A DNA stretch of 64,000 bases from Desulfoscipio gibsoniae DSM 7213 (GCF_000233715.2 NC_021184.1:2442001-2506000); one strand, 5' to 3'; shown: positions 8,558 through 18,043, counted from the first letter of the stretch. Program-made: numbers and translations. Notes: generated from the letters alone by a model not told the origin.

Positions 8558-9637
8558 TTATCGATTTATTGCACTGTTCAGGATTTTTTTGGCTTCCCTG
8601 GAAGCCCACCTGATTTCTCCGGCCACCATTGAAGCTTCTATTAAGGCGTGTAGATAATAACTTCCTGTTAGTCTGGACTGCCATTTATCAATGACCAATG
8701 TCAATTCCCCCCAGAACCTTTCGCTGATTTCTTCTGTCTCTACGGGCTTTTTGTCGCAGATCAATGATCTAAGCTTGTGGTTGATCCGAATGATTGTATC
8801 ACAGCCACTGTCCAGTATCTCCAGTATAGCCTTAAACTCTTGACTGATGGACTGATTGCCTGATTTTAACCGCCTTTCCAGCCTAGCTGGTAAAATATCA
8901 TATATTTGATCAGCTTTCTCGACAAGCAATCGGTTATATTTGGATAGCTTTTCTGCGCTATTAAACCATTCATTGGGATCGACCGAATCAAAACCTGCAT
9001 CGACTTGTTTTCTCTCTCGGCGATAATAATCTGCAAGAACGCAGCATTCTTCATATAAATTGATTACTTGCTGACGCATATCAAGTGGTTGCGGCAAATG
9101 TTGATTATCCATACGGACAAAGTCATGCACGGCCCGGCAAAAGTATTTCACCGCCATTTCATTACTTTCCCTGAGTAAATCGTTGAACCGGGATCCGTGC
9201 CGGGGCGGCCAAAGGATAATATTCACCAGCATGGCTACAATCAGGCCGGTAAATATCACTGCAGACCTGGTAAAGGCGTGATGAAAAAACTGGTCGGGAG
9301 AGGCGCTTAATATGAAAATAGCAGCTACAATACCCATCATTATACCGTTATGTAAATTTAATTTGTTATACAGTATAATTATGAAAATTGTAATGGCTCC
9401 CATAGTCAGGGGGGTTCCCCCCAACATGTAACCAAAAAGAATGCCTGCCATAACGCCCAGAATATGCACAATCACCTGCTCGCCGGCTTTTTTATAAGTC
9501 AGGTGCAGGGAAGGCTGCAGGTTGATAACCGCGGAAACAGCGCCAAAAACAGACGGTTCCAGGTTTAATTTTTGACAAATAAACATGGTGATGGTAACGG
9601 CAATGCCGGTTTTAATAATCCTGTGGCCTATTTTCAT
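8558..9637 (-). CDS. ArAE-family (FUSC-like) aromatic acid exporter protein
   Basis: A 359-residue protein with a membrane N-terminal half (residues about 8-150, some five or six hydrophobic segments such as GAITIFIIILYNKL and VIFTGLIVAMLVNIILW) and a soluble, helical C-terminal half. The arrangement fits the ArAE_1 (DUF939) family, whose members are thought to export aromatic carboxylates; the substrate is unknown. The ATG follows a GGAGGG-like site. It stands alone, tail towards the IS element and head towards the nif cluster terminator. Confidence 0.75.
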   Translation of the reverse strand: MKIGHRIIKTGIAVTITMFICQKLNLEPSVFGAVSAVINLQPSLHLTYKKAGEQVIVHILGVMAGILFGYMLGGTPLTMGAITIFIIILYNKLNLHNGIMMGIVAAIFILSASPDQFFHHAFTRSAVIFTGLIVAMLVNIILWPPRHGSRFNDLLRESNEMAVKYFCRAVHDFVRMDNQHLPQPLDMRQQVINLYEECCVLADYYRRERKQVDAGFDSVDPNEWFNSAEKLSKYNRLLVEKADQIYDILPARLERRLKSGNQSISQEFKAILEILDSGCDTIIRINHKLRSLICDKKPVETEEISERFWGELTLVIDKWQSRLTGSYYLHALIEASMVAGEIRWASREAKKILNSAINR

Positions 9638-9743
9638 TTTCCCTCCGAAAGTATTAAACGATAGAATTAAACAGCCGTTGAAGGATTTGATATCTGAATT
9701 GGTCCATATAGTTACCCATCGAAATATACAAAACAGTTAGTTC

Positions 9744-9785
9744 AAAGCACCAATAACGGCCTGGTTTGGCCGTTATTGGTGCTTT
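9744..9785. terminator. Terminator at the end of the nif operon
   Basis: AAAGCACCAATAACGGCC (9744-9761) pairs perfectly with its complement at 9768-9785 around a short loop. The stem begins right at the stop codon of the AnfO-like gene, so it closes the nif transcript. Confidence 0.9.
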
Positions 9786-10397
9786 TTAGCACGTTTTTGA
9801 TATGATTATCTTTTTACCACCTCCCGTGACTTCGCCCTTCCACGTTCCCGCAATAAATTCAGCTTCCAACCAGGGTGGAACGTGGTTGCAGATAACTTCA
9901 AGTTCGAAAAATTTGCCCCGGCTCAAAAATGGTTGCAAGACCTGCTTGGAAGTGATGCCGCCGCCGCTTTCCTGGATTTCCTTAATGGAAACACGGTAGC
10001 GTCCTGCTCCAATTTCCACCGGTGCCGGAACCAATACGGCGGCGTTTTTTTGCTCTGTGCTTTGTTCCTTTTCCTCACAGGATAGGATATAATCCAAAAA
10101 ATCCTCAGGTTTGCCCGGCATTTCCCAAACCGAGCACGTGGATTTTTCCAGCTCGAAATAAGGTATCCCGGTAACTTTTTGAGCTACAAAAATTTTACTT
10201 TTTCCCATAACCTCAAGTACTTCGCTCATCAACCGGCGCAACATGCTCATGCCCCCTGTTGAGGGCGGACTAATCACTTTATCCCGATCAGCTTTCCAAT
10301 TACCCTGCCATTTACGGTAAACCACAATTTTCCCCGGGGTGTTTAAAGTTGTCGTTTCACCATTTTCATTTACCCAAACTGCTATTTCACTACTCAT
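9786..10397 (-). CDS. AnfO-like nitrogenase accessory protein
   Basis: A 203-residue protein that matches my knowledge of the AnfO family (described as Fe-only nitrogenase accessory protein). It starts SSEIAVWVNENGE, has VYRKW..W and PPSTGGMSMLR segments, and ends in a region with LEVICNHVPPWLE. The name comes from the anf system, but the linked NifDK here is of the Mo type, so a general role in nitrogenase cofactor or subunit maturation is more likely. It is the last gene of the cluster, 54 bases after the ferredoxin gene. Its exact activity is unknown. Confidence 0.75.
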   Translation of the reverse strand: MSSEIAVWVNENGETTTLNTPGKIVVYRKWQGNWKADRDKVISPPSTGGMSMLRRLMSEVLEVMGKSKIFVAQKVTGIPYFELEKSTCSVWEMPGKPEDFLDYILSCEEKEQSTEQKNAAVLVPAPVEIGAGRYRVSIKEIQESGGGITSKQVLQPFLSRGKFFELEVICNHVPPWLEAEFIAGTWKGEVTGGGKKIIISKTC

Positions 10398-10451
10398 TAT
10401 AATTCACCTTCTTCTGGAAAGGATAAATGTCCAAACTTTTTAATATGCAAG

Positions 10452-10763
10452 CTACTTAATAAGCAATCGTTCCACAATGTTCCCTCCTAAAATATGTTCC
10501 TCCATGATCTCCTCTACGTCACCGGGAGTAACACCTCGGTACCAAACATTATCCGGGTAAATTATCACTACGGGGCCCTGGTCACAAAGTCCAAGACAAC
10601 CGGTATTAGAGATATAAATTTCCCCGGACAACCCTTGATCCTCTATTTCTTCCAGAAACGCAGACAGTATTTCCCCTGCGGACTTGCCCTGACACAATCC
10701 CTTCGGTAAGTTGTTGGTTCTGCTGCTGGTACAAACGAATATATGGTGTTTGGGTTTATTCAT
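10452..10763 (-). CDS. Thioredoxin-like [2Fe-2S] ferredoxin
   Basis: A 103-residue protein with the cysteine pattern of the thioredoxin-like [2Fe-2S] ferredoxin family: HIFVCTSSR near residue 11, KGLCQGKS near 24, and TGCLGLCDQGP at 55-60. It probably carries electrons to nitrogenase or to cofactor assembly; similar small ferredoxins often follow nifB in clostridial clusters. The ATG at 10763 follows AAAGGAGTGG and lies 16 bases after nifB, so the two are cotranscribed. Confidence 0.85.
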   Translation of the reverse strand: MNKPKHHIFVCTSSRTNNLPKGLCQGKSAGEILSAFLEEIEDQGLSGEIYISNTGCLGLCDQGPVVIIYPDNVWYRGVTPGDVEEIMEEHILGGNIVERLLIK

Positions 10764-10779
10764 AAAACTACCACTCCTT

Positions 10780-11745
10780 TCATGGTGCCATCGCCACTTT
10801 CCGTGCCGTGCCGCAGCCGCCGCAGGCAGCATCCGGCTTTTTGCCCGCAGTGTTAAATTCCAGGGACCGGTCTTCATGCAGCAGGCCGATGGCGTCGGCC
10901 CGGCATTGTTTGCAGTGGCGCATTTGCCGCATATCCTGGCCGCAAATTTCACGCATCCGGTCCAGTTCTGCGGGGTCGGTCGGCGCAAAATTCTCAAAAA
11001 CGCTGCCCGGGGCGGGCACCAGCGGCATAATGTTGGTAATGAATGCCCCAAGGTTCTTTGCTAACCGCACTACCTCCGGAATGCGTTTGTCGTTGATGCC
11101 CTTGACCATGACAATGTTTACTTTGACCAGTACCCCGTGTTTAGCCAGATATTTAATACCTTTTTGCTGGTTTTTAAGTAATATTTCCGCTCCCGCTTTG
11201 CCACGGTAAACTTTACCCCGGTAATTAACGTATCTGTATATTTTCGCTCCCGTAACAGGTTCAAGGCAATTTACGGTAACGGTGACGTGCTTGACACCCA
11301 GTTCCACAATTTCCAGGGCGTATTGGGGCAGCATTAAACCATTGGTGGACAGGCAGAAAATAACTTCCCGGTCAACTTCTTTAATCAGCTCAATAGATCT
11401 TCTGACGTTATCCCAGTTGGCCAGGGCATCTCCCGGCCCCGCTATACCAACTACGCTGAGATGCTCTATTTTATCCCGTACCAGTAAAAATTTATCCCGG
11501 GCGGCCTCGGGGGTAAGTACTTCGCTGGTCACCCCGGGCCTGCTTTCGTTAACGCAATCATACTTGCGATTGCAGTAGTTGCAGCTGATATTGCACCGGG
11601 GCGCTACCGGCAGGTGCATCCGCGCGTATTTGTGATGTGCTTCGTAAGAATAGCAGGGGTGCCGGTCGGTCATTGCCAAGGTGCTGGCATCCGCCTGCAA
11701 GATACTGTTGTTGTTACTTGCACAGTCATAGATCAATTTATTCAC
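10780..11745 (-). CDS. nifB: NifB, radical SAM FeMo-cofactor precursor synthase
   Basis: A 321-residue protein that makes NifB-co, the 8Fe-9S-C core of the nitrogenase cofactor. The radical SAM cysteine motif is CNISCNYCNRKYDC near residue 53; the C-terminal cysteines CKQCRAD and CGGCG can bind additional Fe-S clusters. The NifX-like C-terminal domain seen in some NifB proteins is absent, as in many Firmicutes and archaea. Its ATG overlaps the nifN stop by four bases (ATGA), implying translational coupling. Confidence 0.95.
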   Translation of the reverse strand: MNKLIYDCASNNNSILQADASTLAMTDRHPCYSYEAHHKYARMHLPVAPRCNISCNYCNRKYDCVNESRPGVTSEVLTPEAARDKFLLVRDKIEHLSVVGIAGPGDALANWDNVRRSIELIKEVDREVIFCLSTNGLMLPQYALEIVELGVKHVTVTVNCLEPVTGAKIYRYVNYRGKVYRGKAGAEILLKNQQKGIKYLAKHGVLVKVNIVMVKGINDKRIPEVVRLAKNLGAFITNIMPLVPAPGSVFENFAPTDPAELDRMREICGQDMRQMRHCKQCRADAIGLLHEDRSLEFNTAGKKPDAACGGCGTARKVAMAP

Positions 11746-13151
11746 CTCACCTTTTTCGCGCAGTACCGTTCTCCCCCGGTTTTGCTATAAAACTTGCGGT
11801 ACATGGTGGCACGATAGTTGTTATGTTTATTTTCCAATATGGTATTGACAACGCGGTCCAGAAACATGGTAGTACCGGCATAGCCTGTGGAGAGCAGCCG
11901 CTGGCCGCCTACCCGGTCGTGGATGGGAAAGCCCAGCCTGACCAGGGGGAGGCCTTCCTTTTCAGTCAGGTATTTACCGTCAGAATGACCGATGGCCAGG
12001 TTGGCCCCGGTTTCCCGGCAGGCCTTGCGGATAAGGGCAAAATCAGTTTCCTTAATAATGCGTACCTTTTTCGGCGACTCGGCCATGATGGGGCTTAATA
12101 ACTGTTCCAATCCGCTGCTTTTGCTGCCCGTGGCCAGTACCGCCGGGTACAGACCGTTTTCCGCACAGGTGCGGGCCACGGCGTAAACCAATTCAGGGTC
12201 GCCGAACACCACCGGGCTGCCCTGGGCGCTGTATTTATGGGCATCCACCATGCAGTCCAGGAGCCGGCCCCTTTCCATGGCCAGTGTTTGGGGTATGCTG
12301 CTGCCGCTTAATTTCGCCAGCAGGTTTACAAACATATCAGTAGCCTCTACGCCCATGGGCACGGGCAGGTTATACAGCGGCACTCCGAATTCCGATTGCA
12401 GGTAGTAGCCGGGCGATAGTTTTTCCTCCACAGTATGGCCGAATTGAATGGTGGCCACCGCTCCCGGCATGTTCCGGATGGCTTCCACGGGAGTGCCTCC
12501 CGGGGAAATCTTGGTATATGGCCGGGTGATGGGCCGGTCCAGGGTATCGGATATGTCCGGTACCAGGGTATACTGCAGACCCAGCAAATCCAGGATACGT
12601 TTGATTTCCCGGATGTCCGCGGGACTGAGGTTAGGCACTATGATGTTTACTCCACCATGGTTTTGGGTGGGCCGGGCCAGGTGAGACACAATATTTTTCA
12701 CAGCCAGCCAGTAGCCCTCACTGTGGGTGCCGCCGTAGCCGGGAGATGAAACGGCCACCAGGACAAAGCCCTCTGGTTTGCGCTGTTTTATATAATCCCG
12801 GGCGATTCCCTCTACATCCTCGCCGATGGTTTCTGCCAGGCAGGAGGTGAGTATGCCGATCAACCGGGGCTGGTAAACCTTACGGATATTGTCCAGGGCC
12901 TGGAACAGGTTCTGCGCCCCGCCATAGATGGTCCCTTTTTCGTTTAGTGAGGAGGACCCCACATCAATGGGCTCGTTAAAGTGTTCGGCGATGTGCCGGC
13001 GCATGTAGGTGCTGCAGCCCTGGGAGCCGTGGATAATGACCATAGTGTCTTCAATACCTTTGAAAGGCAATATAGCGCCCATGGGCATGCACATGTTGCA
13101 GGGATTGGTATTAACATTGCGGTAAGCTGCTTTACTTTCAGCTGCCGGCAT
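11742..13151 (-). CDS. nifN: NifN, nitrogenase cofactor scaffold beta-like subunit
   Basis: A 469-residue NifK homologue that with NifE forms the scaffold on which NifB-co matures into FeMo-co. NPCNMCMPMGA near the start and HGSQGCSTYMRRH supply Fe-S ligands, and SCLAETIGED is the third conserved block. I choose ATG 13151 because AGGAGGTG stands six bases before it; an upstream GTG frame at 13223 would overlap nifE by over 80 bases. The gene overlaps the end of nifE by 14 bases and nifB by four. Confidence 0.92.
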   Translation of the reverse strand: MPAAESKAAYRNVNTNPCNMCMPMGAILPFKGIEDTMVIIHGSQGCSTYMRRHIAEHFNEPIDVGSSSLNEKGTIYGGAQNLFQALDNIRKVYQPRLIGILTSCLAETIGEDVEGIARDYIKQRKPEGFVLVAVSSPGYGGTHSEGYWLAVKNIVSHLARPTQNHGGVNIIVPNLSPADIREIKRILDLLGLQYTLVPDISDTLDRPITRPYTKISPGGTPVEAIRNMPGAVATIQFGHTVEEKLSPGYYLQSEFGVPLYNLPVPMGVEATDMFVNLLAKLSGSSIPQTLAMERGRLLDCMVDAHKYSAQGSPVVFGDPELVYAVARTCAENGLYPAVLATGSKSSGLEQLLSPIMAESPKKVRIIKETDFALIRKACRETGANLAIGHSDGKYLTEKEGLPLVRLGFPIHDRVGGQRLLSTGYAGTTMFLDRVVNTILENKHNNYRATMYRKFYSKTGGERYCAKKVR

Positions 13152-14547
13152 AAATTCCACCTCCTGATCCCCGGGCATATTTCCAAACCGGCGAACAAAC
13201 CGTGTCGTGGACCTCCCGGGCAAAGTTCACCGCACCTACATAGCCGCTTAAGGGGTGCTTGCGGTCATGGTTATGGTCGATGAAAGCCACACCCAACTTA
13301 TAAGCCAGGGGTCTTTCTTTAACTCCCCCGACCAGCAGGTGAGCACCTTTTTCAGTCATAAACCGCTCCAGTTCGGAAGGATTGGCGTCATCCAGTATGA
13401 CCGTTCCATTGTCGGCAATATGGTGCAGCGTTTGATAATCCTCTTCCCGGCCGGTTTGGGTGCCTACCATAACCACATCAATGCCCAGTTCTCTGAACTG
13501 CTTAATTAGTGAAATTGCCTTAAAGCCGCCCCCCACGTAAATGGCAGCCTTTTTATGCCTAAGCTTGGCCCGGTAACCTTCCATTTGCGGTTTCACTGCA
13601 ACGGTCTCACGCCGGATGAGTTCCTCAGCCCGGCGCTGCATCTGTAAATCCTTGAAAAATGCGGCGATGCTGCGCAGCGAAGCCGAGGTGTCCTCCAGAC
13701 CCAGGAAAGAAACCCGCATGTAAGGGATACCGTAGAGTTCCTCCATACGCTGGGCCAGATAAGCCATAGAGCCGGCGCACTGGATAATATTTAGCGCCGC
13801 CCCTGGGGCCTTTTGCAAATTGTTGCATTTACTGTCTCCGGTAAATACCACGTTTACTTCCACGCCGATTTGTCGCAAGTATTCGGTGATAATCCAGGCT
13901 TCACCGGCCAGGTTAAAGTCCCCCAGATAGTTGATGCTTTTTATCCTATACTTATTAACGGGTGGGCGGGCCGCGCTGCGCGGCTCGATGAGCCGCAGCA
14001 GTGCATCGCAGGCCGCCCGGTAACCCGCCGATTTGTTGCCGATAAAGCCGCTGGACTGGACGGGTATCACCTGGATGCCGTGTTTTTGGGCCGCTTTTTT
14101 GCAAACTGCTTCCAGGTCATCACCGATTACACCCACCACACAGGTGGCATATACAAAAACCACCGGTGCTTTATACTTTTGTACCAGCTCGTCAATGGCC
14201 CGGGCCAGTTTTTTTTCACCGCCGAAAATGATATCGTTCTCTTTCAAGTCGGTTGAGAAGCTGTTACGGTAAAGTTCCGATCCACTGCTGAGGCTGCCCC
14301 GGATGTCCCAGGTATAGCTGGCGCAGCCGATGGGGCCGTGTACCAGGTGGATGGCGTCGGTAACCGGATTCAATACCACCCTGGCCCCGCAATATACGCA
14401 GGCCCGCTGGCTGATACACCCCGCAATACTATCGGCATCGCACTTGAGCTGGTTTTTCCTTTGCCCTCCCTTGATTAATATGGAGGATTCTCTTTCCTCT
14501 ATCAGGTGATCATTTATTAATTGATCATTGGGTACAGCCGCCGACAT
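13138..14547 (-). CDS. nifE: NifE, nitrogenase cofactor scaffold alpha-like subunit
   Basis: A roughly 469-residue NifD homologue, partner of NifN in the cofactor scaffold. Conserved cysteines appear in GCISQRACVYCGARV, GPIGCASYTWD and YATCVVGVIGDD, and the C-terminal block is GYVGAVNFAREVHD. It ends SGGGIYAGS. The ATG at 14547 follows GGGGAGGTGG; GTG 14556 lies within that site and is less likely. It sits 16 bases after nifK. Confidence 0.95.
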   Translation of the reverse strand: MSAAVPNDQLINDHLIEERESSILIKGGQRKNQLKCDADSIAGCISQRACVYCGARVVLNPVTDAIHLVHGPIGCASYTWDIRGSLSSGSELYRNSFSTDLKENDIIFGGEKKLARAIDELVQKYKAPVVFVYATCVVGVIGDDLEAVCKKAAQKHGIQVIPVQSSGFIGNKSAGYRAACDALLRLIEPRSAARPPVNKYRIKSINYLGDFNLAGEAWIITEYLRQIGVEVNVVFTGDSKCNNLQKAPGAALNIIQCAGSMAYLAQRMEELYGIPYMRVSFLGLEDTSASLRSIAAFFKDLQMQRRAEELIRRETVAVKPQMEGYRAKLRHKKAAIYVGGGFKAISLIKQFRELGIDVVMVGTQTGREEDYQTLHHIADNGTVILDDANPSELERFMTEKGAHLLVGGVKERPLAYKLGVAFIDHNHDRKHPLSGYVGAVNFAREVHDTVCSPVWKYARGSGGGIYAGS

Positions 14548-14563
14548 GCTTTCCACCTCCCCT

Positions 14564-15949
14564 TTACATCACCAGTTCCAAGTCTTCATCTGCGGCGTCA
14601 CGGTCCTGGCGATCCAGCAGGGCATTACTGATCATTTCCACCAGCCGCATGGCACCCCGGTAGCCCACGATGGGCAAATAGGGGTGGGTGCTGCGGTCCA
14701 GAATGGGGAACCCCACCCTAACAAAAGGAATGTCTTCGGCCCGCGCGATATACTTGCCGTAAGTGTTGCCCATTAACAGGTCCACGGGCTCATTTTTAAT
14801 CCACTGGTGCAGTTCAAACAGGTCTCCGGCCGCCTTAACCCGGCCCTCCAGACGGGCCGCAGCCAACATTTCATTAATTTCCTTTTCAAAAATACCCTGG
14901 GGGCCGCCCAGCGTGCCGCCGGGGGTGCCGGTAAGTACATGCACCGGTCGCATACCCAGGCTTAAAACAAACTCCGTTAACCCGGTGAGGATATCGGGAT
15001 CGCCAAAGATAGCTACTTTTTTACCGTAAAAATGGTGGTGGGTGTCGGTCATTACGTCCACAAGCTGGCCGCGCTCTTCCTCCAGTTCATAGGGTATCTC
15101 CCGGGTGAATTTGCCTCGCAGTGTCATTAGTAAATCATCGGTGGCTTTGATGCCAATGGGTGTTTTAATCGTCATGGCCGGCACCCGGCAGTTCCTTTCC
15201 AACTGGTGGGCCGGGTTGCTGGAAGCGTAGTAACCCAGGGCTATGGTCAGCCTGGAGTTGCCTGTATCTCTGATGTCTTCCACCCGGGCTCCCCCGGCGG
15301 GGAACATATGAAACTTACCGGTCATTGGTGAATCCATAACCCCCGAAGTGTCCGGAAACATAATGAACTTGATGCCCATCTTGCTTACCAGTCTTTTTAT
15401 TTCCCGCATGTCCCCGGGGTTAATAAAGCCGGGAATAATATTTACTTGTTCTTTTTTTTCATCCGTGTCAGACCGGGCCAAATAGTCTACCATGCCCTTG
15501 ACCATGTTGGAAAAACCGGTAATATGTGAACCCTGATAACTGGGTGTATTAGCGTGAATTACTACTTTGCCTTCGGGGACCTCGGCGGACTTGATGAGAG
15601 TTGGAATATCATCACCGATGGTTTCCGACAGGCAGGTGGTGTGCACCGCCATAACGTCCGGATTATAAATGGCAAAAACGTTTTTAATGGCGGTTTTCAG
15701 GTTGCCCCCGCCACCGAACACCGAGGCACCCTCGGTGAAGGAGCTGGTGGTGGCCATAACCGGTTCCCTGAAATGCCTGGTCAGGTGCGAGCGGTGATAA
15801 GCGCAGCAGCCCTGGGAGCCGTGGCTGTGGGGCAAACAGTTATGGATGCCCAGAGCGGCATACATGGCTCCGATGGGCTGGCAGGTCTTGGCGGGGTTGA
15901 TTACGCCGCCGGACCTTTTGATAATTTCCTTGGGTGTGCAATCTAACAT
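14564..15949 (-). CDS. nifK: Mo-nitrogenase beta subunit
   Basis: A 461-residue beta subunit of the MoFe protein. P-cluster ligand segments are CQPIGAMYAALG, HGSQGCCAYHRSHL and TTCLSETIGDD. It is shorter at the N terminus than proteobacterial NifK, as usual in clostridia. Its ATG shares one base with the nifD stop codon (TAATG), which should keep the two subunits in equal amounts. Confidence 0.97.
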   Translation of the reverse strand: MLDCTPKEIIKRSGGVINPAKTCQPIGAMYAALGIHNCLPHSHGSQGCCAYHRSHLTRHFREPVMATTSSFTEGASVFGGGGNLKTAIKNVFAIYNPDVMAVHTTCLSETIGDDIPTLIKSAEVPEGKVVIHANTPSYQGSHITGFSNMVKGMVDYLARSDTDEKKEQVNIIPGFINPGDMREIKRLVSKMGIKFIMFPDTSGVMDSPMTGKFHMFPAGGARVEDIRDTGNSRLTIALGYYASSNPAHQLERNCRVPAMTIKTPIGIKATDDLLMTLRGKFTREIPYELEEERGQLVDVMTDTHHHFYGKKVAIFGDPDILTGLTEFVLSLGMRPVHVLTGTPGGTLGGPQGIFEKEINEMLAAARLEGRVKAAGDLFELHQWIKNEPVDLLMGNTYGKYIARAEDIPFVRVGFPILDRSTHPYLPIVGYRGAMRLVEMISNALLDRQDRDAADEDLELVM

Positions 15950-17589
15950 TATACTGCTCCTACCTCCTTTACGCCCGGGTCAGCTGAACATGGCTCAATG
16001 GTGCCCTCCAGCAGGGGTTTTCCCTTCCAGGGTGGTGTGATATAGTTCCAGGTTGGGGTGGCAAAGCCCATGGCCACGTCCCGGGCGAAGTTCACCGCAC
16101 CCCGAAACCCTGCGTAAGGGCCGCTGTAATCATAGTTGTGCAGCTGTTTGGTGGGTATGCCCATTTTCTGGGGGATGTATTTATCTTTGATGCCGGAAGA
16201 AAAGATATCCGGTTTAAATATTTTTATAAACTCTTCGGTTTCATAATGGTTTAGGTCGTCAACTACAATGCTGCCCTCAGTCATGTCGCTAATCATACCC
16301 TTGTAATTGTTCAACGGCAGTTCTTGCTTGAGTGCTTCCAGCCTATCCGCCGGTATTTTTAACCGGTAGCGGTTTTCGTCCGGGGTTACGTGCAGTTCGG
16401 GAATGTTTTTGCTATCCGCGTCTGTTTTAAGGTGTGGTAAGACGTCCCGCCCTTCATAATCGTCCCGGTGGGCAAATTCATAGCCCGCCAGCACCGTGGT
16501 CACGCCCAGTTCCTCGTACAGGCCCTGATAATGGTGACCGCGGGATCCTCCCACAAAACAAAAGGCTATTTTCCCGGAGCAAATTTTACGGTATGGTTCC
16601 AGTTGCGGCTCAATCTCTGCCAGTTCTCTCTCGATAACTTCCTCGGTACGTGTGATCAAACTTTCGTCTCCAAAATATCTGGCCATGTTGCGCAACGATT
16701 CAATGGTGGCCCGGATACCGATGAAATTAACCTTTAGCCAGGGAGTACCGTATTTAATTTGCAGCATGTCGGCGATATAGTTGATGGAGCGGTGGCACTG
16801 CACCAGATTTAGCTGCGCCACGTGGGCGTTTTTCAGCTTGGCATAGGAACCGTTGCCGGTCATCACCGCCTGAACATCATAACCTATGTCGGTTAATACT
16901 CTTTCTACTTCCCAGCTGTCACCGCCGATGTTATACTCACCCAGAATGTTGATGGTATATCTTCCGGGCGGTTCTTCCATTTGGCCCTCACCTACGATAT
17001 TCTCCATTAAACCGTTATTAGCAATGTGGTGGCCTGCCGACTGGCTGACTCCCTTGTAACCCTCGCAGCTATAGGCTGTAATATTCAGGCTGTGCTTGGC
17101 CCGGGCCGCCCTGGCTACGGCCTGAATGTCATCGCCGATGAGGCCCACCGGGCAGGTGGCCGAGATGGTTATTCCGTTGGGCTTGAATATTTCTACCACT
17201 TCGTCGATCATACGGGCCAGTTTCTTTTCGCCCCCGAATACAATGTCGCTTTCCTGCATATCTGTAGATACACAATAGGCCAGGAAGTTTTTATTTGGTT
17301 CGTCCGTTTTGGCTTTGTTGCGCCGGGTTAGCCAGCTATAGTAACCACAGCCAACGGGGCCGTGTACGATGTGTACCATGTCTTTGAGCGGACCCAGCAC
17401 CACACCCTTGCAGCCGGCGAAGGCACAGCCCCGGTTGGTGACTATCCCTGGAATGGTCCGGGTATTGGCCTCTATTTCCTGCCGGTCCTGTTGCGGGTCC
17501 CTGATCACAATGTGTTTTTTGCGATTGCGTTTCACCTTGGCGGGGTATTTATTTAGAATTTCCTCCAGTATTTTTTCGCTTATGGCCAA
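15949..17589 (-). CDS. nifD: Mo-nitrogenase alpha subunit
   Basis: A 546-residue alpha subunit that holds the FeMo-cofactor. P-cluster cysteines lie in NRGCAFAGCKG, GPVGCGYYSW and SATCPVGLIGDD. Cofactor-site residues are present: GVSQSAGHHIAN (Gln and His), the Cys ligand in LVQCHRSINYI, and the His ligand in LHNYDYSGPYAGF. It has the extra block of about 50 residues (roughly 380-430) typical of clostridial NifD. The start is probably TTG 17589, after AGGGGGCG. All catalytic features argue for an active Mo enzyme rather than a Fe-only one. Confidence 0.97.
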   Translation of the reverse strand: MAISEKILEEILNKYPAKVKRNRKKHIVIRDPQQDRQEIEANTRTIPGIVTNRGCAFAGCKGVVLGPLKDMVHIVHGPVGCGYYSWLTRRNKAKTDEPNKNFLAYCVSTDMQESDIVFGGEKKLARMIDEVVEIFKPNGITISATCPVGLIGDDIQAVARAARAKHSLNITAYSCEGYKGVSQSAGHHIANNGLMENIVGEGQMEEPPGRYTINILGEYNIGGDSWEVERVLTDIGYDVQAVMTGNGSYAKLKNAHVAQLNLVQCHRSINYIADMLQIKYGTPWLKVNFIGIRATIESLRNMARYFGDESLITRTEEVIERELAEIEPQLEPYRKICSGKIAFCFVGGSRGHHYQGLYEELGVTTVLAGYEFAHRDDYEGRDVLPHLKTDADSKNIPELHVTPDENRYRLKIPADRLEALKQELPLNNYKGMISDMTEGSIVVDDLNHYETEEFIKIFKPDIFSSGIKDKYIPQKMGIPTKQLHNYDYSGPYAGFRGAVNFARDVAMGFATPTWNYITPPWKGKPLLEGTIEPCSADPGVKEVGAV

Positions 17590-17612
17590 ATTGGTCGCCC
17601 CCTTACATCATT

Positions 17613-17632
17613 TGGGGACAGGTGTGTCCCCA
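17613..17632. repeat. Palindrome between nifI2 and nifD
   Basis: TGGGGACA pairs with TGTCCCCA around a four-base loop, in the 48-base gap between nifI2 and nifD. There is no T tail. It could protect the 3' end of the upstream nifH-I1-I2 message or mark a processing point, so that regulator and subunit levels differ. Confidence 0.6.
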
Positions 17633-17637
17633 TACCG

Positions 17638-18018
17638 CTAAATTGCTGCTTCGCCCCGGTCGCCGGTTCTTACCCTTACGGCATCCCCAACGGGGCAAAT
17701 GAATATTTTGCCGTCGCCCTTATTGCCTTCTTTATTAACACTGATGATGGTATTTACCACTTTATCTATCTCGCTGTCCTGGACCAGGATGGTTAACATG
17801 CGCTTGGGAATCAGCCGGCTGCCCTTGGCCAGGCTGTCGGTAACAATGCCGGCTATTTCCTCGGTGGCACCTATATTGTCCAGCACGGTGAGATCTATGT
17901 GGATTTTGCCCCGGCCCATTACTTTAATAGCGTGCAGGCCGCAAACCCCTATATCAGCCAGAGCTTTCTTGGTGGGGTTAACCTTATTCATCCGGATTAT
18001 GGCGATAATCTCTTTCAT
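17638..18018 (-). CDS. nifI2: NifI2, PII-family nitrogenase switch-off protein
   Basis: A 126-residue PII-like protein (MKEIIAIIRMNKVNPTKKAL at the start, KGDGKIFICPVGDAVRVRTG near the end). With NifI1 it forms the complex known from methanogens that binds dinitrogenase in ammonium excess and is released by 2-oxoglutarate. The T-loop is longer than in NifI1 and contains GATEEIAGIVTDSLAKGSRLIP. It lies between nifI1 and nifD, the conserved position for this regulator. Confidence 0.93.
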   Translation of the reverse strand: MKEIIAIIRMNKVNPTKKALADIGVCGLHAIKVMGRGKIHIDLTVLDNIGATEEIAGIVTDSLAKGSRLIPKRMLTILVQDSEIDKVVNTIISVNKEGNKGDGKIFICPVGDAVRVRTGDRGEAAI

Positions 18019-18043
18019 GCCGACCCTCCTTGACTGTGTATTA

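Noticed and set aside
10808-14256. Several open frames of 80-150 codons on the plus strand opposite nifB, nifN and nifE
   Set aside because: They mirror the codon bias of GC-rich genes on the other strand, have no good ribosome binding sites and resemble no protein family I know.
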